From Pseudomonadota bacterium (GTDB lineage Bacteria > Pseudomonadota > Gammaproteobacteria > Steroidobacterales > Steroidobacteraceae): DNA of 64,000 nucleotides. Made by a program: the position numbers and the translations under genes. The notes beneath the pieces were generated by a model. The model saw only the letters and a program-made list of their open reading frames with translations, searched no databases and was not told where the DNA came from. Position 1 is the stretch's first letter, and each line of letters starts with the position of its first letter. The stretch lies in assembly GCA_018240525.1 (NCBI GenBank), contig JAFEFN010000005.1:186001-250000 (forward strand), written 5' to 3'. Positions 46,127 through 54,168 of the stretch are shown here, in pieces.

Positions 46127-47458
46127 ATGAGTGACGCGCAGTCGAGCATAATCGCCCCCGCCACCACGGTCGCAGCGCCCGCTGCGCCGTCCGCCAGCTT
46201 CGCCACGCGCTGGTACGTGCTGATCATGATGGTGCTGGTGTACACCCTCAGCATCGCCGACCGCTACGTCGTCTCGACGATCCTCGACCCGATCAAGGCC
46301 GACCTGCACCTGAGCAATCTCGGCGTGGCATTCGCGACGGCCTGGCCGCTGGCGTTCTTCTACGTCTGCATGGGCTTCCCGCTGTCCTGGCTCATCGACC
46401 GCTACAGCCGCCGCAAGATCATCGCCGCCTGCCTGATGGCCTGGTCGGTGATGACCACCCTGTGCGGCCTGGCGCAGGGCACCATCCAGTTCGCGCTCAC
46501 CCGGCTCGGGGTGGGCGTCGGCGAGGCCGGCGGCACCCCGGGCGCAAGCTCGCTGCTGTCGGACTACTTTCCCGCCTCGCGGCGCGCCATGGCGCTGACC
46601 GTGTTCTCGCTGGGGGCGCCGATCGGCGCCTGGATCGGCTACCAGGTCGCCGGCACGATCAACGACCACTACGGCTGGCGCGCGGTGTTCTTCGCCCTCG
46701 GCGTGCCCGGCGTCCTGGTCGGGGCGTCGATCTACCTCACGGTGCGCGAACCCAAGCGCGGCTGCCTGGACGCCGGCACGCAGGACCTGGCGCCGTCGGT
46801 GCGCGAGACGCTGAAGTTCTGGTGGTCGCAGCGCTCGGCGGTGCACCTGATGATCGGCAGCGCGGTATGCGCGCTGTGGGGCTGGGGGCTGATCTACTGG
46901 ACGCAGGCCTTCGTGCAGCGCACCTACGCGCTGAGCCCCGGGGATGCCGCCTCGGTCACGGCGAACGCACACCTGGTGGGCGGCGCGCTGGCGACGGTGG
47001 CCACCGGCTGGCTGATGGCACGCCCGGCGATGGCGGACGCCAAGCACATCATGTGGCTTCTGGGCGCCGGCACCTTCATTGCCACCATCGCCTCGGGCGT
47101 GGCGTACTGGACGCACGACCTGCTCACCGCGCGCATCGCCTTCTGGGTCTTCATTCCCGCGATCTACTTCTACATCGGGCCCTGCTTCGGCCTGATCAAC
47201 AACCTGGCGCCGTGCCGCATGCGCGCCATGTTCTGCGCCATGACGCTGTTCCTGGCGAACGTCGGCAACCTCATCATCACGCCCATCGTGATCGGCGGCC
47301 TGAACGACGTGTTCGCGGCGCACTTCTCGCAGGCGGAGGCCCTGCGCCTAGCGATGCTGTGCATCGTGCCGACCGGACTGTGGGCGGCGATTCACTACTT
47401 CATCGCCGCGCGCGATGTCGAGGCAGACCAGCGCCGCGCCCGCACCTTCCCCTTCTAG
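46127..47458 (+). CDS. MFS transporter, spinster-like
   Basis: 443 residues, about twelve membrane helices. SIADRYVVSTILDPIKADLHLSN in helix 1, LIDRYSRRKIIAACL in loop 2 and GVGVGEAGGTPGASSLLSDYFP in helix 5 match spinster-like facilitators. It is the second such transporter in the window and is 29 nt behind the GMC oxidoreductase, so it may carry that enzyme's substrate. AAGTGAGG precedes the ATG. Confidence 0.87.
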   Translation: MSDAQSSIIAPATTVAAPAAPSASFATRWYVLIMMVLVYTLSIADRYVVSTILDPIKADLHLSNLGVAFATAWPLAFFYVCMGFPLSWLIDRYSRRKIIAACLMAWSVMTTLCGLAQGTIQFALTRLGVGVGEAGGTPGASSLLSDYFPASRRAMALTVFSLGAPIGAWIGYQVAGTINDHYGWRAVFFALGVPGVLVGASIYLTVREPKRGCLDAGTQDLAPSVRETLKFWWSQRSAVHLMIGSAVCALWGWGLIYWTQAFVQRTYALSPGDAASVTANAHLVGGALATVATGWLMARPAMADAKHIMWLLGAGTFIATIASGVAYWTHDLLTARIAFWVFIPAIYFYIGPCFGLINNLAPCRMRAMFCAMTLFLANVGNLIITPIVIGGLNDVFAAHFSQAEALRLAMLCIVPTGLWAAIHYFIAARDVEADQRRARTFPF

Positions 47459-47616
47459 GCTCGGCCCCGGAGCGCGGCCCGACGTCTCCGCCGGCCACCA
47501 CCCGACCTGGTCGTGTTCTTCGCGGCCCTGCCGATGGCGGCGGCATTGTGTTGGAGTAAGAATGCGTCGCGTGCCGCGGCGATGCGGGCCACGGCCAACA
47601 GGAGGCGGGGAAGGAC

Positions 47617-48810
47617 ATGTCGAGCTCGCTGATGAACCCGGTTCTTGCGCTGGTGACGCCGCAGATGCGGCAGGCACTGGCCGCGCGCCTCGGGGATACG
47701 CCGCGCATTGTGCAGAGCGGCCTGGGTGCGACGACCGCCGCGGTGCTGGGCGGCCTGGCAGCGCGGGCGCCGGAGAACGGCTTCCTCGGCCAAATCATGG
47801 ACCTTGCACGGACCGCGCACAGCCAGGAGCTGCTGGGCACGCTTCCGGCTCTCGCTGCCGGCGGACCCCCGGCCGACGGTGGCGAGCTCGTCAACGCATT
47901 CCTCGCGCGGGTGTTCGGCAACGCGCAGGGACGGGCCAGCCACGCGCTCGCGCGCCAGACCGGGCTCGATGCGGACTCCGTCGACAGCCTCCTCGAGTTC
48001 TCCGCCTCCCTGGCCCTCGCCTCCCTCGGACGCGCCCAGGCCAACGGCGAGCTCGACGCCGGATCGCTCGGCCGCAGGCTCGGCGCGGAAGCCGCGAACC
48101 TTCAGGGCTACCTTCCCGCGAACCTGTTCGGCAGCCTCGGCGCCGCGGGCGGCGGGCCTGCCGGGGATGCGATCCGCGGAGGCGGTGCGGCCGGCGGCGG
48201 TGCCTCGCGCTGGATCGTGCCCCTGGCCATCCTGGGTGCGCTCATTCTCGTCTGGCTGGTGATGCGCTCCGTGACCGGCTCGCGCGACGGGGACTACACC
48301 TCGGCCGGCGCCCACGCCACTGGCGCCGCCGCCTCACCCTGGACCGGGCTCGGCCGCATGGTGGCCATCAAGCTGCCCGACGGCACCTCGCTGCGCTCGC
48401 CCGCGCACGGCGTCGAGGGGCGCCTGGTCGCCTACCTCAACGACAGCAGCGTCACGGTCGGAGATGAGACCTGGTTCGACTTCGACCGTCTGCTGTTCGA
48501 TGCCGGGAATGCCGAGCTGCAACCCCAGTCGCAGGCACAGATCGGGAACATCGCCGCGATCCTCAGGGCCTATCCCAGGGTCAAGGTGCGCATCGGCGGC
48601 TTCACCGACAACGACGGGGAGCCGGCGCAGAACCTGAAGCTCTCGCAGGATCGGGCGGACAGCGTCGTCGCCGAACTCGCCCGGCTCGGCGTCGACCGGT
48701 CGCGCCTGGAGGCGAAGGGCTACGGCGACGATCAGCCGGTGGCCGACAACACCACCGAAGACGGCCGGCAGAAGAACCGCCGCATTTCGCTGCGCGTCCT
48801 GGAGAAGTAG
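47617..48810 (+). CDS. DUF937-OmpA fusion envelope protein
   Basis: 397 residues. Residues 1-170 are Ala/Leu-rich, with the helical wording of DUF937 (YidB-like) proteins. A Gly/Ala linker leads to one membrane helix (WIVPLAILGALILVWLVM, residues about 200-217), and the C-terminal 130 residues form an OmpA-type peptidoglycan-binding domain (FDRLLFDAGNAELQPQSQ, VRIGGFTDNDGEP, LSQDRADSVVAEL, NRRISLRVL). There is no signal peptide. The likely topology is a cytosolic DUF937 part anchored through the inner membrane to the wall. GGAGGCGGGGAAGGA precedes the ATG. Confidence 0.85.
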   Translation: MSSSLMNPVLALVTPQMRQALAARLGDTPRIVQSGLGATTAAVLGGLAARAPENGFLGQIMDLARTAHSQELLGTLPALAAGGPPADGGELVNAFLARVFGNAQGRASHALARQTGLDADSVDSLLEFSASLALASLGRAQANGELDAGSLGRRLGAEAANLQGYLPANLFGSLGAAGGGPAGDAIRGGGAAGGGASRWIVPLAILGALILVWLVMRSVTGSRDGDYTSAGAHATGAAASPWTGLGRMVAIKLPDGTSLRSPAHGVEGRLVAYLNDSSVTVGDETWFDFDRLLFDAGNAELQPQSQAQIGNIAAILRAYPRVKVRIGGFTDNDGEPAQNLKLSQDRADSVVAELARLGVDRSRLEAKGYGDDQPVADNTTEDGRQKNRRISLRVLEK

Positions 48811-48920
48811 CCCGCCACCTGCCACCGCGGCGACGCACGTTGCGTGGCAGCCCGGGCAGCGCGGGACGTCCTGTCCTACACTGCCTGCCAGGGATGCCTC
48901 CCGAAGGGCGCGTGCGTGCA

Positions 48921-50474
48921 ATGACCGACCCAGACTCGACCCGCAGCCGGCGCGCGTTGTCCGGCACGCGCGCGGCGCGCAAGGCGCGGCGCGCGCAGGC
49001 CCCCGCGGCGCCGCCGTACATCACGCGCACGCTGCCCCCCTACGCCCTGCTCGGCGAAGAAGGGCTGCGCAGGATCGAGCAGCACGCCGACCAGCTGCTG
49101 CACGAGATCGGCATGGAGATCCGCGGCGACGCCGCCGCGGTTGCGCTCTGGGAGCGCGCCGGCGCCCGCATCGTCGATGGGGTCCGCGTGCACGTGCCAC
49201 CCGGGCTCGCGCGGGAGATCGTGCGTGCCAGCGCACCCGGGGTGTTCACGCAGCATGCCCGCAACCCGGCGCGCAACGTGCGGATCGGCGGCGAACATAC
49301 GGTGTTCGCGCCCGCCTACGGCTCGCCGTTCGTCACCGACATCGAGCGTGGCCGCCGCTACGGCACGCTCGCGGACTTCCAGAATTTCGTGCGCCTCGCC
49401 TACCTGGCGCCGTGGCTGCACCACTCCGGCGGCACGGTGTGCGAGCCGGTCGACGTGGCGGTCAACAAGCGCCACTTCGACATGCTCTACGCGCACATGC
49501 GCTACTCGGACAAGCCCTTCATGGGCTCGGTGACCACGGCCGCGCGCGCCGCGGACTCCATCCAGATGTGCCGCGTGCTGTTCGGCGAGGCCTTCGTCGA
49601 CAGCCACTGCGTGATCCTGGGAAACGTCAACGTCAACTCGCCGCTGGTGCTCGACGGCGAGGCGAGCCGCGTCATCCGCACCTATGCGGCGGCCAACCAG
49701 GCGCCGGTGTGCGTACCCTTCATCCTCGGCGGGGCGATGGGGCCGGTCACCACCGCCGGTGCACTGGCCCAGTGCTTCGCCGAGGCCACTTTCTGCGTGG
49801 CGCTCGCGCAGCTGGAACGCCCCGGCTCGCCCGCCATCCTGGGCAATTTCCTCTCCTCCATGTCCCTGCGCAGCGGCGCGCCGACCTTCGGCACGCCCGA
49901 GCCGGCGCTCGCCTACCTCGCCATCGGCCAGCTCGCCCGGCGCCTGGGAGTGCCGCTGCGCTGCGGCGGCAACCTGTGCGCCTCCAAGGTCCCCGATGCG
50001 CAGGCGGCCAGCGAGAGTGCCAACTCGCTCTGGCCCGCCTTCCTCGCCGGCGCGAACTTCATCCTGCATGCGGCCGGGTGGCTGGAGTCCGGGCTCGCCA
50101 TGTCGTACGAGAAGTTCGTCATGGATGTCGACCAGCTGGGCGCCTTCCACACCCTGGCGCGCGGACTGCCCCTGGACGAGAACGGCTTCGCGCTGGATGC
50201 CTTTCGCGAGATCGGTCCCGGCCGGCACTACCTGGGCGCGCAGCACACCCTCGCCAACTATGAAAGCGCCTTCTACGACTTCGAGCTCGCCGACAACAAC
50301 TCCTTCGAGCAGTGGACGCAGGAGGGCTCGCGGGACCAGCTGCGCCGCGCCCAGCAGCGCTGGCGCGCACTGCTCGCGGCCTACGAGGCACCGCCGATGG
50401 ATGCGGCCATCGATGCCGCGCTGTGCGACTACATCGCCCGCCGCAAGCAGGGCATGCCGGACGAGGTGGTCTGA
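48921..50474 (+). CDS. MttB-family methyltransferase without pyrrolysine
   Basis: 517 residues of the trimethylamine methyltransferase superfamily. GVFTQHARNPARNVRIGG, VFAPAYGSPFV, MGSVTTAARAADSI, VPFILGGAMGPVTTAGALAQ and LGAQHTLANYESAFYDFELADNNSFEQW are family motifs. The reading frame has no internal TAG, so it is a non-pyrrolysine member, a group that demethylates quaternary amines such as glycine betaine onto corrinoid proteins. No corrinoid protein, activase or second methyltransferase is in the window. The N-terminal 30 residues are basic and variable. Confidence 0.86.
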   Translation: MTDPDSTRSRRALSGTRAARKARRAQAPAAPPYITRTLPPYALLGEEGLRRIEQHADQLLHEIGMEIRGDAAAVALWERAGARIVDGVRVHVPPGLAREIVRASAPGVFTQHARNPARNVRIGGEHTVFAPAYGSPFVTDIERGRRYGTLADFQNFVRLAYLAPWLHHSGGTVCEPVDVAVNKRHFDMLYAHMRYSDKPFMGSVTTAARAADSIQMCRVLFGEAFVDSHCVILGNVNVNSPLVLDGEASRVIRTYAAANQAPVCVPFILGGAMGPVTTAGALAQCFAEATFCVALAQLERPGSPAILGNFLSSMSLRSGAPTFGTPEPALAYLAIGQLARRLGVPLRCGGNLCASKVPDAQAASESANSLWPAFLAGANFILHAAGWLESGLAMSYEKFVMDVDQLGAFHTLARGLPLDENGFALDAFREIGPGRHYLGAQHTLANYESAFYDFELADNNSFEQWTQEGSRDQLRRAQQRWRALLAAYEAPPMDAAIDAALCDYIARRKQGMPDEVV

Positions 50475-50478
50475 CCCT

Positions 50479-51042
50479 TCAGCCTGCGCTCGGGGCGGGC
50501 GCCGGTGCCGGCACGAGCACATCCGCCTTCAGCGAGGTTCCCCCCGGGGTGAGCTGGTGTGGCACGCAGGTCGAGTTGTACTCGACATTGCGCACCGTGA
50601 AGAGCGGCAGGATGCTTTGCTTGATCTGCTCGGTGAGCTCGCAGTCCCCGGCGGCCGCCAGTGACTGGGGCCGCGAGACGTCGACGTTGCGCCAGGCGAC
50701 CGCCACGGGCGCAGCTCCCGCGGGCGTCTTCGGGCCGATCGGCTCCAGGACGCTCATCTTGGCGCTCACGCCCGGAAAGGGCGTCGGACGGCCGTAGCCG
50801 CCGCTGCACCCGATCGGGCTCACCTGCAGGTCCTGCTTGCGCGCCCCGAGCAGCAGCAGCACCTCCTTGATGCGGTCACTGAGGCCATCGCAGGAGTACT
50901 TGGCGGTGAAGCCCTGGTAGGTGAAGTGCAGCTCGCGCGGCACCCAGCTTGCCTGGGTGACCGACTCCTCGGCCTGCGCCCCCTGGCAAGCCATCAGCAG
51001 CAGCCATGCGCTGCACAGTGTCGTTGGTCTGATGGCGCGCAT
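50479..51042 (-). CDS. Exported hypothetical protein
   Basis: 187 residues. A signal peptide ends around GAQA, the mature part has four cysteines (KYSCDG, IGCSGG, GDCELTEQ, NSTCVPH) that could form two disulfides, and the tail is Pro/Ala-rich. I do not recognise the family. Position suggests a periplasmic or secreted protein. It has a clear AGGAG ribosome-binding site and lies 15 nt downstream of the beta-lactamase remnant on the same strand, so it may use that gene's promoter. Confidence 0.68.
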   Translation of the reverse strand: MRAIRPTTLCSAWLLLMACQGAQAEESVTQASWVPRELHFTYQGFTAKYSCDGLSDRIKEVLLLLGARKQDLQVSPIGCSGGYGRPTPFPGVSAKMSVLEPIGPKTPAGAAPVAVAWRNVDVSRPQSLAAAGDCELTEQIKQSILPLFTVRNVEYNSTCVPHQLTPGGTSLKADVLVPAPAPAPSAG

Positions 51043-51057
51043 GATCTGCTCCTGCCC

Positions 51058-51297
51058 CTACGGGTCACATCCGCTACGCGCCATTGTAATCCGCAGCCTC
51101 GCCCTGTCGCTGACGAGGGCGATCTTGAACGTGGAGGCAGGCGTGTAGCGCTGCGCGCAGTGCTCGCCACTGCGCTGCAGGATGCTGCCGCTCGCCGGAT
51201 CGGCCAGCAGGGTGCACAGGGGCGCGGCCTGCAGCGGAGCCGCACACCACAGCGCGACGAGGACCGCGGTCGCCGCTGCGGCCCGGCGCTGCCTCAT
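51058..51297 (-). pseudogene. Class D beta-lactamase remnant (N-terminal fragment)
   Basis: 79 codons. A signal peptide is followed by CTLLADPASGSILQ, then GEHCAQRYTPASTFKIAL, which is the beginning of a class D (OXA-type) beta-lactamase up to and including the active-site STFK. After IALV the sequence changes to an unrelated tail and stops, whereas intact enzymes run to about 260 residues. The YGN, KTG and C-terminal regions are not found downstream. The fragment keeps a normal start and signal peptide, so it may still be expressed, but it cannot be an active enzyme. Confidence 0.72.
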
Positions 51298-51333
51298 CGC
51301 CGGTCCGTCCAAACCCGGACCCGGCGTGAACGG

Positions 51334-51942
51334 TCAGGAGGCGGCCGGGGCACCGCCGGCGCCCGGCAGGCGGCGCGCGATCCCATGCAGCGCACTCCCG
51401 AGGGCCACCAGCGAGGTGCCCTCGAAGATCAGGTCGACGCCGATCGCGAGCCCGATGAACCACAGGCTGGACAGCGGGAACTGCACCAGCAAGGTCACCC
51501 CCAGGGCGACGGAGATGAGCCCGGAGGCGACCGCCCAGCCCCAGCGCGGAAAGCGCAGCTTGCCTGCGCCGATGGCTCGGAAGGTGCCGCCCCCGATGAA
51601 GAGCAGCGCCAGCAGGAAGGTGATGCCCGCCGCACCGGCCACCGGAAAGCGCACCAGCATGAACCCGGTGAACAGGCGCAGCAGCGCGCTCAGCAGGTAG
51701 ATCAGGAATCCGCTCCAGGTGCGGGTCTGGAAGGCGTGCACCAAGGCGAGGACGCCGCTGATCAGCAGCAGCCAGCCCAGGAGCACCACGCTGATCAGGG
51801 TTGCGGTCATCTCGCCGAGGATGCAGGCCGCACCGAGCACGATGAGCGCGATGCCGAGTGCGACGAACCAGCCCCAGGCGGCGTGCAGTTGCTCGAAGCC
51901 GGCGCGTATGGCGGTACCGAGTGAAGACGGGTGGGCGGACAT
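51334..51942 (-). CDS. HdeD-family membrane protein
   Basis: 202 residues with six membrane helices in the three-repeat arrangement of HdeD (WGWFVALGIALIVLGAACIL, WLLLISGVLALVHAF and onward). In E. coli HdeD is linked to acid resistance at high cell density; here the role is unknown. The C-terminal tail is short and Ala/Gly-rich. It is a single gene upstream of the beta-lactamase remnant on the same strand. Confidence 0.87.
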   Translation of the reverse strand: MSAHPSSLGTAIRAGFEQLHAAWGWFVALGIALIVLGAACILGEMTATLISVVLLGWLLLISGVLALVHAFQTRTWSGFLIYLLSALLRLFTGFMLVRFPVAGAAGITFLLALLFIGGGTFRAIGAGKLRFPRWGWAVASGLISVALGVTLLVQFPLSSLWFIGLAIGVDLIFEGTSLVALGSALHGIARRLPGAGGAPAAS

Positions 51943-52024
51943 GCTGGGCTCCTCTTCGGGTGGCGGGAGTTATCAGGCTCGCGCCGCAAGCATGCGGCCG
52001 CGCGGCCGCCGGCGCAACCGTCGC

Positions 52025-52618
52025 TTAGTTGATCTGGTAGGCGCCGTAGTGCAGCGCGAGCGAGGCGAGCAGCAGCGCAATTCCCAGGTAGTGCAGCGGC
52101 CGGGACACCGAGCGCCTCAGTGTCAAGGCGATGAGCACCGGCACGAACATGTTGTTCAGCAGCAGGAGCAGCGCGCCGCCCCTCATCCGCGCCAGGTTCG
52201 CGGGCCCGACGAAATAAAGGCCGAGGACCAGGTAGGCCAGCTGGAACAGCGCCACCAGCGTCCAGAAGTAGCGGCGCGTGTCGGCATAGTAGGCGCCCAG
52301 GTCGCAGCGGGGCCCGGGTTCATCGGGCAGCGCCGCGGCGGCGATGAGGAACAGCACGAACATCGCCGCGATCATCCACAGGTAGAAGAAGAAGTGGCGC
52401 GTGTCGGCAAAGTGGCGCACGCCCCACAGGTCGAACCACATGCCCACCGCCATGCACAGGGCGTACAGCGCCGCCAGCAGCGGGAGCGCATCCCAGCGCA
52501 CCGGCGTGCGGCTGCGCACGAGGCGGTGGAAGCTGTTGGCGATGTCCGCCACCGCCAGGCCGATGAGCACCGCGAACAGGCCGAGGGAGTACTCGAAAGC
52601 GCGGACTTCCGGGGTCAT
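52025..52618 (-). CDS. Hypothetical integral membrane protein
   Basis: 197 residues, about six membrane helices, including LGLFAVLIGLAVADIANSFH near the N-terminus and a conserved-looking RHFFFYLWMIAAMFVLFLI. Arg and His residues flank the helices. I do not recognise a family with confidence. It is divergent from the following lipoprotein gene. Confidence 0.7.
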   Translation of the reverse strand: MTPEVRAFEYSLGLFAVLIGLAVADIANSFHRLVRSRTPVRWDALPLLAALYALCMAVGMWFDLWGVRHFADTRHFFFYLWMIAAMFVLFLIAAAALPDEPGPRCDLGAYYADTRRYFWTLVALFQLAYLVLGLYFVGPANLARMRGGALLLLLNNMFVPVLIALTLRRSVSRPLHYLGIALLLASLALHYGAYQIN

Positions 52619-52771
52619 GGATGCATTCAGCCAGAAGCGCGCGGGGTTTGCGAGCAGCGGCCGGCGTGGCCGGCGCGGCCAGGATAAGAGGACTGCCGCC
52701 CGCCTGCGCGCTACACTGCGCGGCCCCGTGGCACGCCGCCGCGGCCGCAACCCCCAGGAGTCCGGGTATCC

Positions 52772-53359
52772 ATGTCACGCCTTCCTGCCCTCCTTGCCTT
52801 TGCCACCCTGGTACTGGGCGGCTGCTCCACGACCCACTTCACCTCCACCTGGCAGGATCCGGAGACGCGCGCCGGCGCGCTGCGCGGCAAGACCGTCGCC
52901 GCCATCTTCCTCAGCAAGGATGCGAACCTGCGCCGTGCCTCGGAGGTCTACATCGCCAACGACCTCACCAACCGCGGCGCCCGGGGCGTGACCTCTTACT
53001 CGATCCTGCCCAGCAGCAACACCGACGGGGAGGCGGCGCGCGAGATCCTCAAGAATGCGGGGGTCGATGCGGCCATCGTCATGCGCATTGCCGGCAAGGA
53101 CCAGAAGGTGACCTACCACCCGGGCAGCACGAGCGCCTTCTACGGCGGCTTCGGGCCCTACTACAGCTACGGCTACTCGGCGCTCTACACGCCGGCATCG
53201 GTCTCGACCGATACCGTGATCGCCGTGGAGACCCTGATCTACCGCCTCTCGGACGACAAGCTGATGTGGGCCAGCATCAGCAACACCACCAACCCGGACA
53301 ATCTGTCCATGCTGATCGATGAAACCGCGGACGTGATCAGCAAGCGCGTCGGCAAATAG
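52772..53359 (+). CDS. Lipoprotein, DUF4136-like
   Basis: 195 residues. Signal peptide with lipobox VLGGC (Cys18), then TTHFTSTWQDPETRA, VAAIFLSKDANLRRASEVYIANDLT, a Gly/Tyr-rich segment (YGGFGPYYSYGYSALY) and a beta-rich end (IAVETLIYRLSDDKLMWASISNT). This layout resembles DUF4136-type outer-membrane lipoproteins. The role is unknown. A GC-rich stem-loop follows the stop. Confidence 0.75.
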   Translation: MSRLPALLAFATLVLGGCSTTHFTSTWQDPETRAGALRGKTVAAIFLSKDANLRRASEVYIANDLTNRGARGVTSYSILPSSNTDGEAAREILKNAGVDAAIVMRIAGKDQKVTYHPGSTSAFYGGFGPYYSYGYSALYTPASVSTDTVIAVETLIYRLSDDKLMWASISNTTNPDNLSMLIDETADVISKRVGK

Positions 53360-53361
53360 CC

Positions 53362-53392
53362 CGGGGTGTCGGGGCCCCGGACAGACACCCCG
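53362..53392 (+). terminator. Stem-loop after the DUF4136-like gene
   Basis: CGGGGTGTC (53362-53370) pairs with GACACCCCG (53384-53392), with an inner GGGGCCCC palindrome in the loop, immediately downstream of the lipoprotein stop. It lacks a T-run, so it may only partly terminate or may stabilise the mRNA end. Confidence 0.42.
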
Positions 53393-53504
53393 CCCCCGCT
53401 CAGGGAACCCGTCGGCGACTTCCGCGCTCCAAGAGCGGGGCATCCGACCCCTGTTTTGAGGAATCCGGCGTGCGCCGGGCCGGCATTTCTGGCAAATTGT
53501 CACG

Positions 53505-54077
53505 GTGAACAAGGACCTACACAGCCTTTCGCGACCGCCGCTCACGCGCCGCAGCTTCCTGCGCGGGGCAGGCATGGCCGCGGTCGGGATCGGCGCGGCG
53601 CGGCGCACGCTCGCCGGGGGTGAGCGGCGCGAGCTGTGCTTCATCCACACGCATACCGGCGAGCACCTGACCGCGCTCTACTACGACGCCGGCGCCTATT
53701 GCCAGGCTGCACTTGCGCGCGTGAACGAACTGCTGCGTGATTTCCGCACGGAGACCGTGTTCCCCATCGACCCCCAGGCGCTCGACCGACTGTATGCCCT
53801 GCAGGTGGTCACCGGCCGCCGCGAACCCTTCGAGATTATTTCCGGCTACCGCTCGCCGGTGACCAATGCGGCGCTACGGCGCAACTCGCATGGCGTCGCC
53901 GAGCACAGCCTGCACATGCAGGGCCGCGCCATCGACGCGCGCCTGCAGGGCTACCCCACGAGCCAGCTCGCGGCGCTCGCGCGCGCGCAGATGAGCGGCG
54001 GGACCGGCTTTTACCGTGTCTCGGACTTCATACACGTGGACACCGGTGCCGTGCGCATCTGGGGTGACCCGATCTAG
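53505..54077 (+). CDS. mepK: Murein endopeptidase MepK-like (DUF882, M15 family)
   Basis: 190 residues. A Tat-type leader (TRRSFLRGAGMAAVGIGAA) is followed by the M15/DUF882 domain with zinc-site motifs in AEHSLHMQGRAIDAR and DFIHVDTG and the substrate-side motif ISGYRSPVTNAALR. MepK cuts peptide cross-links in peptidoglycan, including the 3-3 links made by L,D-transpeptidases. It lies directly before an LdtD-type enzyme, the same partnership as ycbK-ycbB of E. coli. The start is GTG 53505. Confidence 0.88.
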   Translation: MNKDLHSLSRPPLTRRSFLRGAGMAAVGIGAARRTLAGGERRELCFIHTHTGEHLTALYYDAGAYCQAALARVNELLRDFRTETVFPIDPQALDRLYALQVVTGRREPFEIISGYRSPVTNAALRRNSHGVAEHSLHMQGRAIDARLQGYPTSQLAALARAQMSGGTGFYRVSDFIHVDTGAVRIWGDPI

Positions 54078-54168
54078 CCACCGGCTCGTCCGGATCGCGC
54101 AAGCCGCCTGCGAACGCGTACCATCGGTGCCACCTCAGGCGCGGACGCCGCACCCCGGAGATGTCACC

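Noticed and set aside
51994..52009. GCGGCCGCGCGGCCGC palindrome downstream of the membrane protein gene at 52025
   Set aside because: Very GC-rich short repeat with no T-run; could be chance in this composition and not a demonstrable terminator.
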